Assembly: GCA_934463175.1 (NCBI GenBank)
Contig: CAKSIW010000101.1
Span: 1-5,981, forward strand
Origin: an uncultured Clostridia bacterium
GTDB taxonomy: Bacteria > Bacillota > Clostridia > Monoglobales > Monoglobaceae
Length of the DNA: 5,981 bases
Direction: 5' to 3'
The stretch's first letter is position 1, and every line of letters starts with the position of its first letter. Both the position numbers and the translations under genes were made by a program. The notes under the pieces are model-generated. The model did not search any database. It was not told the DNA's origin and was given only the letters and a program-made list of their open reading frames with translations. Positions 1 to 5,531 of this stretch are shown here, piece after piece.

Positions 1-35
1 AATCAATCAATTTCATTGAATGTGCGTGCGTTTCA

Positions 36-72
36 GCACAGCAAAGCCGCTGACTGCGGCTTTAATCTGTGC
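36..72. repeat. Imperfect inverted repeat (long hairpin)
   Basis: The outer arms GCACAG (36-41) and CTGTGC (67-72) flank the inner arms AAAGCCGC (43-50) and GCGGCTTT (56-63). The inner loop is TGACT, with a 1/3-nt internal loop between the two stems, giving 14 base pairs in all. On the plus strand the inner stem ends in TTT but no long T-run follows, so it would be only a weak terminator. It may be the 3' end of a transcript entering from the left, or part of a repeat element. Confidence 0.5.
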
Positions 73-154
73 GGCGTCATCGGAGCAGCGCAAGCAATTA
101 TGTTCAGTCCTCCCTTGTCGGTCGGACATCACTTTGAGCTTGGCTGCTCCTCTT

Positions 155-179
155 TCCCAAAAAGCTCCGCTTTTTGGGA
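155..179. repeat. Perfect 11-bp inverted repeat with triloop
   Basis: The arm TCCCAAAAAGC (155-165) is exactly complementary to GCTTTTTGGGA (169-179) around the loop TCC. There is no T-run immediately after the stem on either strand, so a classical terminator is not supported. The C-G-closed three-base loop resembles the hairpins of the downstream tandem array, although the stem is longer and differs in sequence. Confidence 0.6.
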
Positions 180-250
180 GCCCTGTTCGCGCTGCTCAAA
201 ATTCTTTGTTCGAGCAAAGCAATTCCGACACAAGCCTGACAGCGGCGCGC

Positions 251-450
251 AGGGGGTTTGGGGGCGATGCCCCCATAAAAAGGAGGTTTGGAAACAGCGT
301 TTCCATAAAAAAGGTGTGGAGGCACCGCCTCGTAAAAAAGAGGTTTGGAGGCAACGCTCCATAAAAAGAGGTGAGGAAACAGCGTTTCCTAAAAAAACAG
401 GCGTGGGGAAATCCTCCGCAAAAGGGGTTATAGAAACAACTTTCCCCATA
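251..450. repeat. Tandem array of seven 28-30 bp hairpin units
   Basis: The approximate unit on the plus strand is AGGTTTGG + purine run + C, a 3-nt loop, then G + pyrimidine run + CCATAAAA. Loop centres fall near 267, 297, 325, 354, 382, 410 and 438, so spacing is 28-30 bp. Clear stems are TGGGGGC/GCCCCCA (259-265/269-275), TGGAAAC/GTTTCCA (289-295/299-305), GAGGC/GCCTC (319-323/327-331), TGGAG/CTCCA with a bulge (346-361) and AGGAAAC/GTTTCCT (374-380/384-390). The last two units are degenerate. Stem bases differ between units but mostly remain complementary. The spacing is not a constant multiple of three, which argues against a repeat protein. Spacers are short, A-rich and unlike CRISPR spacers. 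The function is unknown. Confidence 0.7.
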
Positions 451-460
451 AAAGAGGTAT

Positions 461-495
461 AAAAAAAGCGGTGCTTAACATGCACCGCTTTTTTT
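461..495 (-). terminator. Intrinsic terminator of the YabE-like gene
   Basis: A perfect 14 bp stem is formed by 461-474 and 482-495. It has a GCGGTGC/GCACCGC core, A/T tails and a 7-nt loop (475-481). In the minus direction it starts at the stop codon (TAA, 498-496) of the YabE-like gene and ends in seven T, as expected for Rho-independent termination. On the plus strand it is followed by a T-run as well, so it can act in both directions and would also stop any transcript that crosses the hairpin array from the left. Confidence 0.9.
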
Positions 496-1557
496 TTAAT
501 TTAATATATATACTTTTACTTGTCTTCTGCCAAAGGAAAGAGCCTCTGAACGTGAATTGAAGCAAAGGTCAATCCTATTTCCGCGAATTGCACTGCCTGT
601 GTCAGCCGCAACCGCCATACCGTAGTTTTCGACATAAAGCCGCGTTCCGAGAGGAATCACCGACGGGTCAACCGCAACAACGCCGTGAACTGCGCGTGCT
701 CCTGTTGCAGTCACGCCATAGCCCGCACTGGACGGACTTTTTCCGCAGCTTGACGCGTCATATGCGCTCGCATTTGCCGATATAACCTTGCTGTATGAAA
801 TATCACCGCTACGTGAGGTCTGAATCGAACCTGCCGAAGCAATTTGGTAATAGTCAATCTTCTTTCTCGGTCCGACTTCCTTAATCTGGTCAACAGGCTC
901 CGACACAATCTCCTCGCCGAGAGTCTCCCGTGCGGTCTCAACACCGTCCTGATATGAAATCCTGTATGACACCTTTTTCTCGCCCGGCTTTCCTTCCTGA
1001 ATCAGCTTTTTCTCGCCGCTTGCAAGGGAGGTGTTGATTTTCTCGCGGCTTTCATACGGAATTTCCTCACTCACACAGACAACCTCTTCCGAAGTCCTGA
1101 TGAGCGTTATGTCGGAAAACGCTGTGATTTCGTCATAATATCCCGGGGTGGTTATATCACTTTCCTTTGCCCCGAATCCAAGCTCCGCAAGAGCCTCTCC
1201 AACCGTGTGCTTTGTTGTTTTATATTCCTTTTTCTCGCCCTTCTCGGTCACAGTCACCGTGAAGGCTCTGTATATCTCAAGCTCCATGTTGTCCTTAATT
1301 CTGTCGTGCAAATCCGCGCTCAGTCTGTCGCCCTCCAGAAGGGTTATTCCCTGAGCCTTCAGAACATCTTCAACATATCTTTTAAATGTTACAACTTGTT
1401 TCGGCGGATTATCTCCGTCAGCTATTGTAATCTCCTTGCGGCACAAAATCACGCCGCAAACGGCACAGACCGCGAAAACCGAGATTGCTGATATAAGAAT
1501 AATCCGTTTGGCTGATGAGGATATGTTAAACATTCTATCCTTCAGTCCATTCAGCAT
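496..1557 (-). CDS. YabE-like membrane-anchored cell-wall protein (DUF348-DUF348-G5-3D)
   Basis: This is a 353-residue predicted envelope protein of the YabE/resuscitation-promoting-factor-like group. A short cytoplasmic N-terminus is followed by one hydrophobic segment (about residues 18-39). Next come two ubiquitin-like DUF348 repeats (about 41-95 and 99-153), a G5 domain (about 157-232, with EEIPYES and the GEKKVSYRISYQDG region), and a C-terminal 3D domain (about 259-352). The 3D domain shows GVTATG, VDPSVIPLGT and AADTGSAIRGNRIDL, with the three aspartates D297, D319 and D330 that define the family and correspond to the active site of MltA-like lytic transglycosylases. By family knowledge it probably cleaves or binds peptidoglycan outside the membrane. 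A TTG codon at 1560-1558 directly precedes the ATG; I chose the ATG because it lies 7 nt from AGAGG. The gene is monocistronic, between its own promoter and terminator. Secreted release or a permanent anchor cannot be distinguished. Confidence 0.93.
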   Translation of the reverse strand: MLNGLKDRMFNISSSAKRIILISAISVFAVCAVCGVILCRKEITIADGDNPPKQVVTFKRYVEDVLKAQGITLLEGDRLSADLHDRIKDNMELEIYRAFTVTVTEKGEKKEYKTTKHTVGEALAELGFGAKESDITTPGYYDEITAFSDITLIRTSEEVVCVSEEIPYESREKINTSLASGEKKLIQEGKPGEKKVSYRISYQDGVETARETLGEEIVSEPVDQIKEVGPRKKIDYYQIASAGSIQTSRSGDISYSKVISANASAYDASSCGKSPSSAGYGVTATGARAVHGVVAVDPSVIPLGTRLYVENYGMAVAADTGSAIRGNRIDLCFNSRSEALSFGRRQVKVYILN

Positions 1558-1562
1558 CAAAT

Positions 1563-1569
1563 CACCTCT
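1563..1569 (-). promoter_or_regulatory. Ribosome binding site deciding the yabE-like start
   Basis: On the minus strand AGAGGTG is followed by AT, then TTG and ATG in the same frame. AGAGG is 4 nt from the TTG and 7 nt from the ATG, so the ATG at 1557-1555 is the better start. The difference is a single residue. Confidence 0.65.
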
Positions 1570-1587
1570 GTATTTAGTTTTTTATCC

Positions 1588-1604
1588 TCCGCAGCTTATG
1601 CGGA
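1588..1604 (-). promoter_or_regulatory. 5'-end hairpin in the yabE-like leader
   Basis: The inverted repeat TCCGCA/TGCGGA has a 5-nt loop (TAAGC on the minus strand). With a start of transcription expected near 1606, the hairpin would sit at the very 5' end of the mRNA, about 20 nt before the ribosome binding site. A hairpin in that position could stabilise the transcript or mark an operator just downstream of the promoter. Both are inferences from position. Confidence 0.45.
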
Positions 1605-1612
1605 TACTCCGA

Positions 1613-1641
1613 ATTATACACTAAATCCGCCCGCAAGTCAA
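1613..1641 (-). promoter_or_regulatory. Sigma-A-type promoter of the yabE-like gene
   Basis: On the minus strand TTGACT (1641-1636) is followed after exactly 17 bp by a perfect TATAAT (1618-1613). This predicts a transcript start near 1606 and a leader of about 49 nt. It is close to the housekeeping consensus and faces away from the trmN6 promoter. Confidence 0.85.
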
Positions 1642-1653
1642 ATTTAATTATTT

Positions 1654-1674
1654 CGGATTATGCGGATTAATCGG
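1654..1674. repeat. Short direct repeat upstream of the yabE-like -35 box
   Basis: CGGATTA occurs at 1654-1660 and 1663-1669, followed at the same 9 bp step by CGG (1672-1674). The second copy also forms the palindrome GATTAATC (1665-1672). It lies 12-33 bp upstream of the -35 box of the yabE-like promoter, a usual place for an activator site. No known regulator motif is recognised, and chance is possible for so short a repeat. Confidence 0.35.
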
Positions 1675-1801
1675 TTTTGAGTTTTTGTGTCAAGCCCGAA
1701 ATTCACAAATCGGTCAGAAATCATTCCGAATACTCCCAAATCCTCCCGTTTGCGCTCCGTATACCTATATTATATCCATATTATGGCAAAAATATTCCCT
1801 A

Positions 1802-1830
1802 TTGAAATTCTTAAATTATTTTGGTATACT
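1802..1830 (+). promoter_or_regulatory. Sigma-A-type promoter of the trmN6-rsmI operon
   Basis: TTGAAA (1802-1807), a 17 bp spacer and TATACT (1825-1830), with an extended -10 TG at 1822-1823. The transcript should start near 1837, giving a short leader of about 17 nt that contains the ribosome binding site GGGAGGAG (1842-1849). An 11 bp palindrome, CCATATTATGG (1776-1786), lies 15 bp upstream of the -35 box. Confidence 0.85.
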
Positions 1831-1853
1831 AAAACGGTGATGGGAGGAGTCTG

Positions 1854-2609
1854 ATGAATATGAACAGCGGCTACATAAAAGAGGGGGAGCGTCTGGACGA
1901 TTTGCAGCTCGGCGGACTTTTTCTGATTCAGAACCCGAAATGGTTCTGTTTTGGCGTCGACGCGGTTTTGCTGTCGGATTTTGCGGCAAAAACCGTGAAA
2001 AAAGATGCCCGCGTGCTTGACCTTTGCACGGGAAACGGCATAATTCCGATTCTGCTTTCGGCAAAGACCTCCGCACTCGGCATATACGGCGTTGAGATTC
2101 AGGAAAAGGTTGCGGAGATGGCGCAGCGGAGCGTAAAGCTCAACGGGCTTGAAGAAAAAATTGAAATTGCGGCTGACGATTTGAAAAATGCGGCGGCACG
2201 GTTCGGCAAGGGCTGCTTTGACTGCATAACCTGCAATCCGCCGTATAAAGAGGCATTCGGCGGAATGAAGAACGCTGAGGACACCGTGACGGCGGCGCGG
2301 CATGAGATTTTCTGCACGCTGGAGGACGTCATTTCGGTTTCGGGTCAGCTGCTCCGCAGCGGCGGAAAGCTTTGTCTGATTCACCGCCCCGAACGGCTTG
2401 TTGAAATCATATGCCTCATGCGGAAATACGGCATTGAACCAAAACGGCTGAGGTTTGTTCACCCGTACCCGTCAAAGACCGCGACAATGGTTCTTGCGGA
2501 GGGGGCGCGCGGCGGTCGTCCAAAGCTTCACCTCGAACCTCCGCTCTATGTTCATGACGGCAGCGGAAACTACACCGAAGAAATCAACAGAATTTACGGA
2601 CGTATATAA
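1854..2609 (+). CDS. tRNA1(Val) (adenine-37-N6)-methyltransferase family (TrmN6/YabB)
   Basis: This is a 251-residue Rossmann-fold methyltransferase predicted to place a methyl group from S-adenosylmethionine on N6 of an adenine, by family knowledge A37 of a tRNA. The N-terminal family signature is seen (FCFGVDAVLLSDFA, about residues 31-44). Motif I, DLCTGNG, lies at 56-62. An acidic strand end, GVEIQ, at about 79-83 probably contacts the cofactor ribose. NPPY at 128-131 is the catalytic motif of enzymes that methylate exocyclic amines. The length matches the family (about 240-250). The ATG at 1854 follows GGGAGGAG closely; an in-frame ATG at 1860 is an alternative. It is the first gene of an operon with rsmI, 20 bp downstream. 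In Bacillus subtilis yabB and yabC (rsmI) are likewise neighbours, with yazA between them; no yazA is present here. The exact tRNA target is not visible in the sequence. Confidence 0.9.
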   Translation: MNMNSGYIKEGERLDDLQLGGLFLIQNPKWFCFGVDAVLLSDFAAKTVKKDARVLDLCTGNGIIPILLSAKTSALGIYGVEIQEKVAEMAQRSVKLNGLEEKIEIAADDLKNAAARFGKGCFDCITCNPPYKEAFGGMKNAEDTVTAARHEIFCTLEDVISVSGQLLRSGGKLCLIHRPERLVEIICLMRKYGIEPKRLRFVHPYPSKTATMVLAEGARGGRPKLHLEPPLYVHDGSGNYTEEINRIYGRI

Positions 2610-2629
2610 TATAGGAAGGAAGAGATGAC

Positions 2630-3496
2630 ATGACGGGGAAACTGTATCTTTGCCCGACGCCGATAGGAAATCTCGGCGATATGACGATGCGAACACTGGA
2701 GACACTGAAAAGCGTTGATTTAATTGCCGCAGAGGACACGCGCAACACGCTGAAGCTGCTCAATCATTTTGAAATATCGGTGCCGATGACAAGCTACTAT
2801 GAGCATAACAAGGCGCAAAAGGGCGGTGTTCTGATTGAAAAGCTGAAAGCAGGGGAAAATATTGCGCTTGTGTCGGACGCAGGGATGCCTGCAATATCCG
2901 ATCCGGGTGAGGACTTGGTTCGTCTTTGCATTGATGAGGGTATTGAGGTTGTGCCGCTTCCCGGGGCGTCGGCACTGACATGCGCGCTGATTGCGTCGGG
3001 TATGCCGACGGGAAGATTTGCGTTTGAGGGGTTTCTGACAACCAACAAAAAGAATCGGCGCGAGCATCTGGAGGCGGTCAGGTGCGACACAAGAACGCTC
3101 ATATTCTATGAAGCACCGCACAAGCTTCAAAGCACTCTGCGCGATATGCTTGAAGTGTTCGGCGACCGTGAAATCACGCTTGCAAGGGAGCTTACCAAGA
3201 AATATGAAGAATTTTTCCGCACAACGCTGTCGAAAGCGATTGAAAGATATGAGGAAACACCGCCGAAGGGCGAATTTGTGCTGATTCTGAGAGGGGCGGA
3301 CGCGGCGGCGGTTGAAGATGAACAGCGCGCCTCGCTTCCGTCTCCCGAAGAGCTGACGCGCAAATATATTTCCATGGGCATGAAAGGAAAAGAAATTGCA
3401 AAAAAAGTTGCCGCGGAGCTGAAAATTCCGAGCCGTGACGCATATGCTGTCTATCTTTCGGAAAAAGACAGCGGTGATACAAAAGAGGGACTGTGA
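2630..3496 (+). CDS. rsmI: 16S rRNA (cytidine(1402)-2'-O)-methyltransferase RsmI
   Basis: This cytoplasmic enzyme methylates the 2'-hydroxyl of C1402 in 16S rRNA, at the decoding centre, using S-adenosylmethionine. The 288 residues match the usual length of about 285. The tetrapyrrole-methylase-type fold is marked by LYLCPTPIGNLGDMTMR (5-21), AAEDTR (33-38), SDAGMPAISDPG (82-93) and PLPGASAL (109-116), followed by GRFAFEGFL (128-136). A small C-terminal helix-turn-helix-like region is seen at about 237-277. The start ATG follows AGGAAGGAAGAG; the nearby ATG at 2625 opens only a two-codon frame. It is translated 20 bp after the trmN6-like gene with no promoter or terminator between them, so the two are likely co-transcribed. 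The last codons, through TGA at 3494-3496, form the left arm and loop start of the bidirectional terminator. Confidence 0.96.
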   Translation: MTGKLYLCPTPIGNLGDMTMRTLETLKSVDLIAAEDTRNTLKLLNHFEISVPMTSYYEHNKAQKGGVLIEKLKAGENIALVSDAGMPAISDPGEDLVRLCIDEGIEVVPLPGASALTCALIASGMPTGRFAFEGFLTTNKKNRREHLEAVRCDTRTLIFYEAPHKLQSTLRDMLEVFGDREITLARELTKKYEEFFRTTLSKAIERYEETPPKGEFVLILRGADAAAVEDEQRASLPSPEELTRKYISMGMKGKEIAKKVAAELKIPSRDAYAVYLSEKDSGDTKEGL

Positions 3497-3514
3497 AATA
3501 CAGTCCCTCTTTTG
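3480..3514. terminator. Bidirectional terminator between rsmI and the alarmone synthetase
   Basis: The arms CAAAAGAGGGACTG (3480-3493) and CAGTCCCTCTTTTG (3501-3514) form a perfect 14 bp stem with a 7-nt loop. The A/T outer ends give a run of four T in each direction, so one element can serve the two convergent operons. The left arm overlaps the end of rsmI; the right arm ends 4 bp before the stop codon of the synthetase gene. The short T-run suggests termination may be incomplete, with some antisense read-through. Confidence 0.8.
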
Positions 3515-3518
3515 CGGT

Positions 3519-4193
3519 CTACACCAGCCGTATCTCCCTGCCTATGTCCTGCATTTCGCAGTCGGTCTCGGAAATAATATCGGCGCACTTTTTCAGACGC
3601 TGTGCGATTTCCTCGGAATTTTCAATGTCCTTTTTATATTTTACATGGTGTTCAAGACTCGCCCAGAAGTCCATGGCGATTGTGCGGATCTGAACCTCAA
3701 CCTTCATGAACTGCTTTCGGTCGGAGAAGAACACGGGAATTTCAATAATCATGTGATAGCTGCGGTAGCCGTTCGGCTTGGGGTTTTTTATGTAGTCCTT
3801 AACCGCAATCAGGTGAACATCGTCCTGCCGCGTCAGCATTTCCGCAACGGTGTATATGTCATCAATGAATGAGCATATCACGCGAACCCCCGCAACGTCG
3901 TTGAGGTTTTCCATGAGTGAATCGATTGTCACGGGGAAGTTGTTCCTGACAAGCTTTTCCGCAATGCTTTTCGGCTTTTTGATTCTGTATTTAATCGTTT
4001 CAATCGGGTTTCGGTTGCGGCGAACCGACATTTCGCGGCTCAGAACCTCAAGCTTGGTGTTGACCTCCTGAATTGCACAGCTATACATGGTCAGAAGCTC
4101 CTCGAACTTCTGTGCTACGTCGGCAAAATATTCGCCCCTGTCCTCGGGCATATTCACCTGTGCGAATATCGCTTTTTTAATTTCCTTTTCCAT
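3519..4193 (-). CDS. Small alarmone synthetase, (p)ppGpp synthetase (RelQ/RelP type)
   Basis: This is a 224-residue RelA/SpoT-domain protein predicted to transfer pyrophosphate from ATP to GDP or GTP, making ppGpp or pppGpp in the cytoplasm. Visible features are a helical N-terminus (about 1-58), IKYRIKKPKSIAEK (67-80) for substrate binding, NDVAGVRVIC (98-107) with metal-binding D99, and DYIKNPKPNGYRSYH (133-147) for nucleotide binding. EVQIRT (166-171) carries the catalytic glutamate and is followed by MDFWASLEHH (174-183). A C-terminal helix ends the protein. There is no HD hydrolase domain and no TGS/ACT regulatory region, so this is a synthesis-only small enzyme of YjbM/YwaC size; the sequence does not separate RelQ from RelP with certainty. 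The start is supported by GAGGAG (4208-4203), 9 nt upstream. It lies 27 bp after proA with no promoter between, so it is probably expressed from the proA promoter. Confidence 0.93.
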   Translation of the reverse strand: MEKEIKKAIFAQVNMPEDRGEYFADVAQKFEELLTMYSCAIQEVNTKLEVLSREMSVRRNRNPIETIKYRIKKPKSIAEKLVRNNFPVTIDSLMENLNDVAGVRVICSFIDDIYTVAEMLTRQDDVHLIAVKDYIKNPKPNGYRSYHMIIEIPVFFSDRKQFMKVEVQIRTIAMDFWASLEHHVKYKKDIENSEEIAQRLKKCADIISETDCEMQDIGREIRLV

Positions 4194-4220
4194 ATCTGAA
4201 CACTCCTCGGCGCGGTATGC

Positions 4221-5465
4221 CTATCTGATCTGACCGTTTCCGCGTATGATATATTTTGTTGAGGTGAGAGCCTTCAGCCCCATGGGACCGCGCGCGTGGA
4301 GCTTTTGCGTGCTTATCCCGATTTCTGCGCCGAAACCGAACTCAAAGCCGTCCGTGAACCTTGTGGACGCGTTCACATAGACCGCCGCCGCGTCAATCTC
4401 CTCCAGAAATCTTTGCGAGCTTGCATAGCTTTCGGTTATGATTGCTTCGGAATGTCCGCTTCCGTATTTGTTTATATGCGCAATTGCCTCGTCAATGCCG
4501 CCGACAATTTTAATTCCGATTTTGAGGTCAAGAAATTCGGCTGCCCAGTCCTCCTCGGTCGCCTCTTTGGCTGAGGGGAGCATATCGCACACAAGCCTGT
4601 CGCCGACAATCTCAACGCCGCGCTCCGTGAGAGCCGCAGCAATTCTCGGAAGAAATTTATCCGCCGCGCTGCGGTGTATGAGCAGCTTTTCCTCGGCGTT
4701 GCACACCGACGGGCGTGAGGTTTTTGCGTTAATCACAATTTTCTCCGCCATATCAAGGTCGGCACTTTCGTCAACATAAACGTGACAGTTTCCCGTTCCC
4801 GTTTCAATTGCGGGGACGGTTGAATTTTCAACAACGGCGCGGATTAATCCTGCACCTCCGCGCGGAATGATGACATCGAGATATTCATTCAGCCGCATAA
4901 GAGCCGCGGCACTCTCGCGCGTGGTGTCCTCAACCAGGCTCAGGCAGCCGTCGGGCAGTCCTGCCGCACAAACCGCGTCATGCATAACCGCGGTGAGTGC
5001 AAGGTTGGAGCGGAATGCCTCCTTGCCGCCGCGCAGTATCACGGCATTTCCTGCTTTTATGCACAAAGCCGCAGCGTCTGCCGTCACGTTGGGGCGTGCT
5101 TCATATATTATTCCGATGACCCCGAGAGGAACGCGCACCTGACCTATGTGCAGACCGTTGGGACGTTTGATTTCCGACAGAACCTCGCCGATCGGGTCGG
5201 GCAGAGCCGCAACCTGGCGGATTCCCTCGGCAATACCTTCAATTCTTGCGCTGCTCAGCGTCAGACGGTCAACCAAGCCCTCATTCATTCCGTTTTTCCG
5301 TGCCGCGTCAACGTCCTTTGCGTTTTCGGCAAGGATATATTCCGCACGTTCGCACACAGCGTCTGCTGCGGCAAGCAGTGCAGCGTTTTTCTCTCCCTCT
5401 GACATCACCGCAAGCTTTGCCGCCGCAAGCTTTGCCGCTTTTCCTTTTATATTAAGCTCTTCCAT
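4221..5465 (-). CDS. proA: Gamma-glutamyl phosphate reductase ProA
   Basis: ProA performs the second step of proline synthesis from glutamate: it reduces gamma-glutamyl phosphate with NADPH to glutamate-5-semialdehyde in the cytoplasm. The 414 residues match the family length. YEARPNVT (121-128), a GNAVILRGGKEA segment (139-150), RPSVCNAEE (251-259, catalytic C255) and the family signature around VNASTRFTDGFEFGFGAEIG (364-383) are all present, so it looks complete. The frame stays open upstream to an ATG at 5573, but the start at 5465 is chosen: it follows GAGGTG by 8 nt, it matches the usual N-terminus, and the longer version would begin upstream of the promoter. The partner gene proB (glutamate 5-kinase) is not next to it on either side, which is less common. 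The small alarmone synthetase follows 27 bp downstream. Confidence 0.97.
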   Translation of the reverse strand: MEELNIKGKAAKLAAAKLAVMSEGEKNAALLAAADAVCERAEYILAENAKDVDAARKNGMNEGLVDRLTLSSARIEGIAEGIRQVAALPDPIGEVLSEIKRPNGLHIGQVRVPLGVIGIIYEARPNVTADAAALCIKAGNAVILRGGKEAFRSNLALTAVMHDAVCAAGLPDGCLSLVEDTTRESAAALMRLNEYLDVIIPRGGAGLIRAVVENSTVPAIETGTGNCHVYVDESADLDMAEKIVINAKTSRPSVCNAEEKLLIHRSAADKFLPRIAAALTERGVEIVGDRLVCDMLPSAKEATEEDWAAEFLDLKIGIKIVGGIDEAIAHINKYGSGHSEAIITESYASSQRFLEEIDAAAVYVNASTRFTDGFEFGFGAEIGISTQKLHARGPMGLKALTSTKYIIRGNGQIR

Positions 5466-5502
5466 TGTCAAAGCACCTCGTTTTCTTTTTTTCTGCGTCT
5501 TT

Positions 5503-5531
5503 ATTGTATCATAATGCGGTTCGTTTTGCAA
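5503..5531 (-). promoter_or_regulatory. Sigma-A-type promoter of the proA operon
   Basis: On the minus strand TTGCAA (5531-5526), a 17 bp spacer and TACAAT (5508-5503), with an extended -10 TG just before it (TGATACAAT). Transcription should start near 5496, about 30 nt before the proA ATG. A/T tracts at about 5541-5566 lie directly upstream and could act as an UP element. No attenuator or T-box-like leader fits in the short leader. Confidence 0.82.

Larger units (their letters stand above)
1..250. other. Hairpin-rich stretch without a supported gene
   Basis: I find no convincing gene here. Open frames cross the stretch on both strands, but none has a good ribosome binding site or a recognisable domain. 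What is visible is inverted repeats. Positions 36-41 and 67-72 (GCACAG/CTGTGC) enclose an 8 bp stem, 43-50 with 56-63 (AAAGCCGC/GCGGCTTT), with loop TGACT. Positions 155-165 pair perfectly with 169-179 around the triloop TCC. CTTTG at 204-208 pairs with CAAAG at 215-219. In addition, 82-89 can pair with 143-150, while the overlapping 83-91 can pair with 189-197. The stretch could be a structured RNA, an old repeat element, or the 3' region of a gene outside the window. No function is assigned. Confidence 0.5.

Noticed and set aside
251..450. CRISPR array
   Set aside because: The regular spacing looked suggestive, but the units are degenerate, the variable part is the hairpin stem rather than a unique 30 bp spacer, and there are no cas genes nearby.
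16..462. Open frame of 148 codons on the plus strand through the hairpin array
   Set aside because: The repeat period varies between 28 and 30 bp, so each unit is read in a different frame. The product is basic low-complexity sequence without a domain, there is no good ribosome binding site, and stems rather than codons are conserved.
129..485. Open frame of 118 codons on the minus strand through the same array
   Set aside because: It starts inside the terminator of the YabE-like gene and runs through hairpin repeats. It lacks a ribosome binding site, and its composition follows the repeats.
1663..1693. Second minus-strand promoter with TTGACA (1693-1688) upstream of the yabE-like gene
   Set aside because: The -35 box is perfect, but no acceptable -10 box lies 16-18 bp downstream (TTAATC or ATTAAT at best).
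1770..2462. 230-codon minus-strand open frame across the trmN6-like gene
   Set aside because: It is antisense to a clearly conserved methyltransferase, without a domain or ribosome binding site of its own.
5466..5496. Leader riboswitch or T-box before proA
   Set aside because: The predicted leader is only about 30 nt long, too short for a T-box or a known riboswitch, and it shows no stem.
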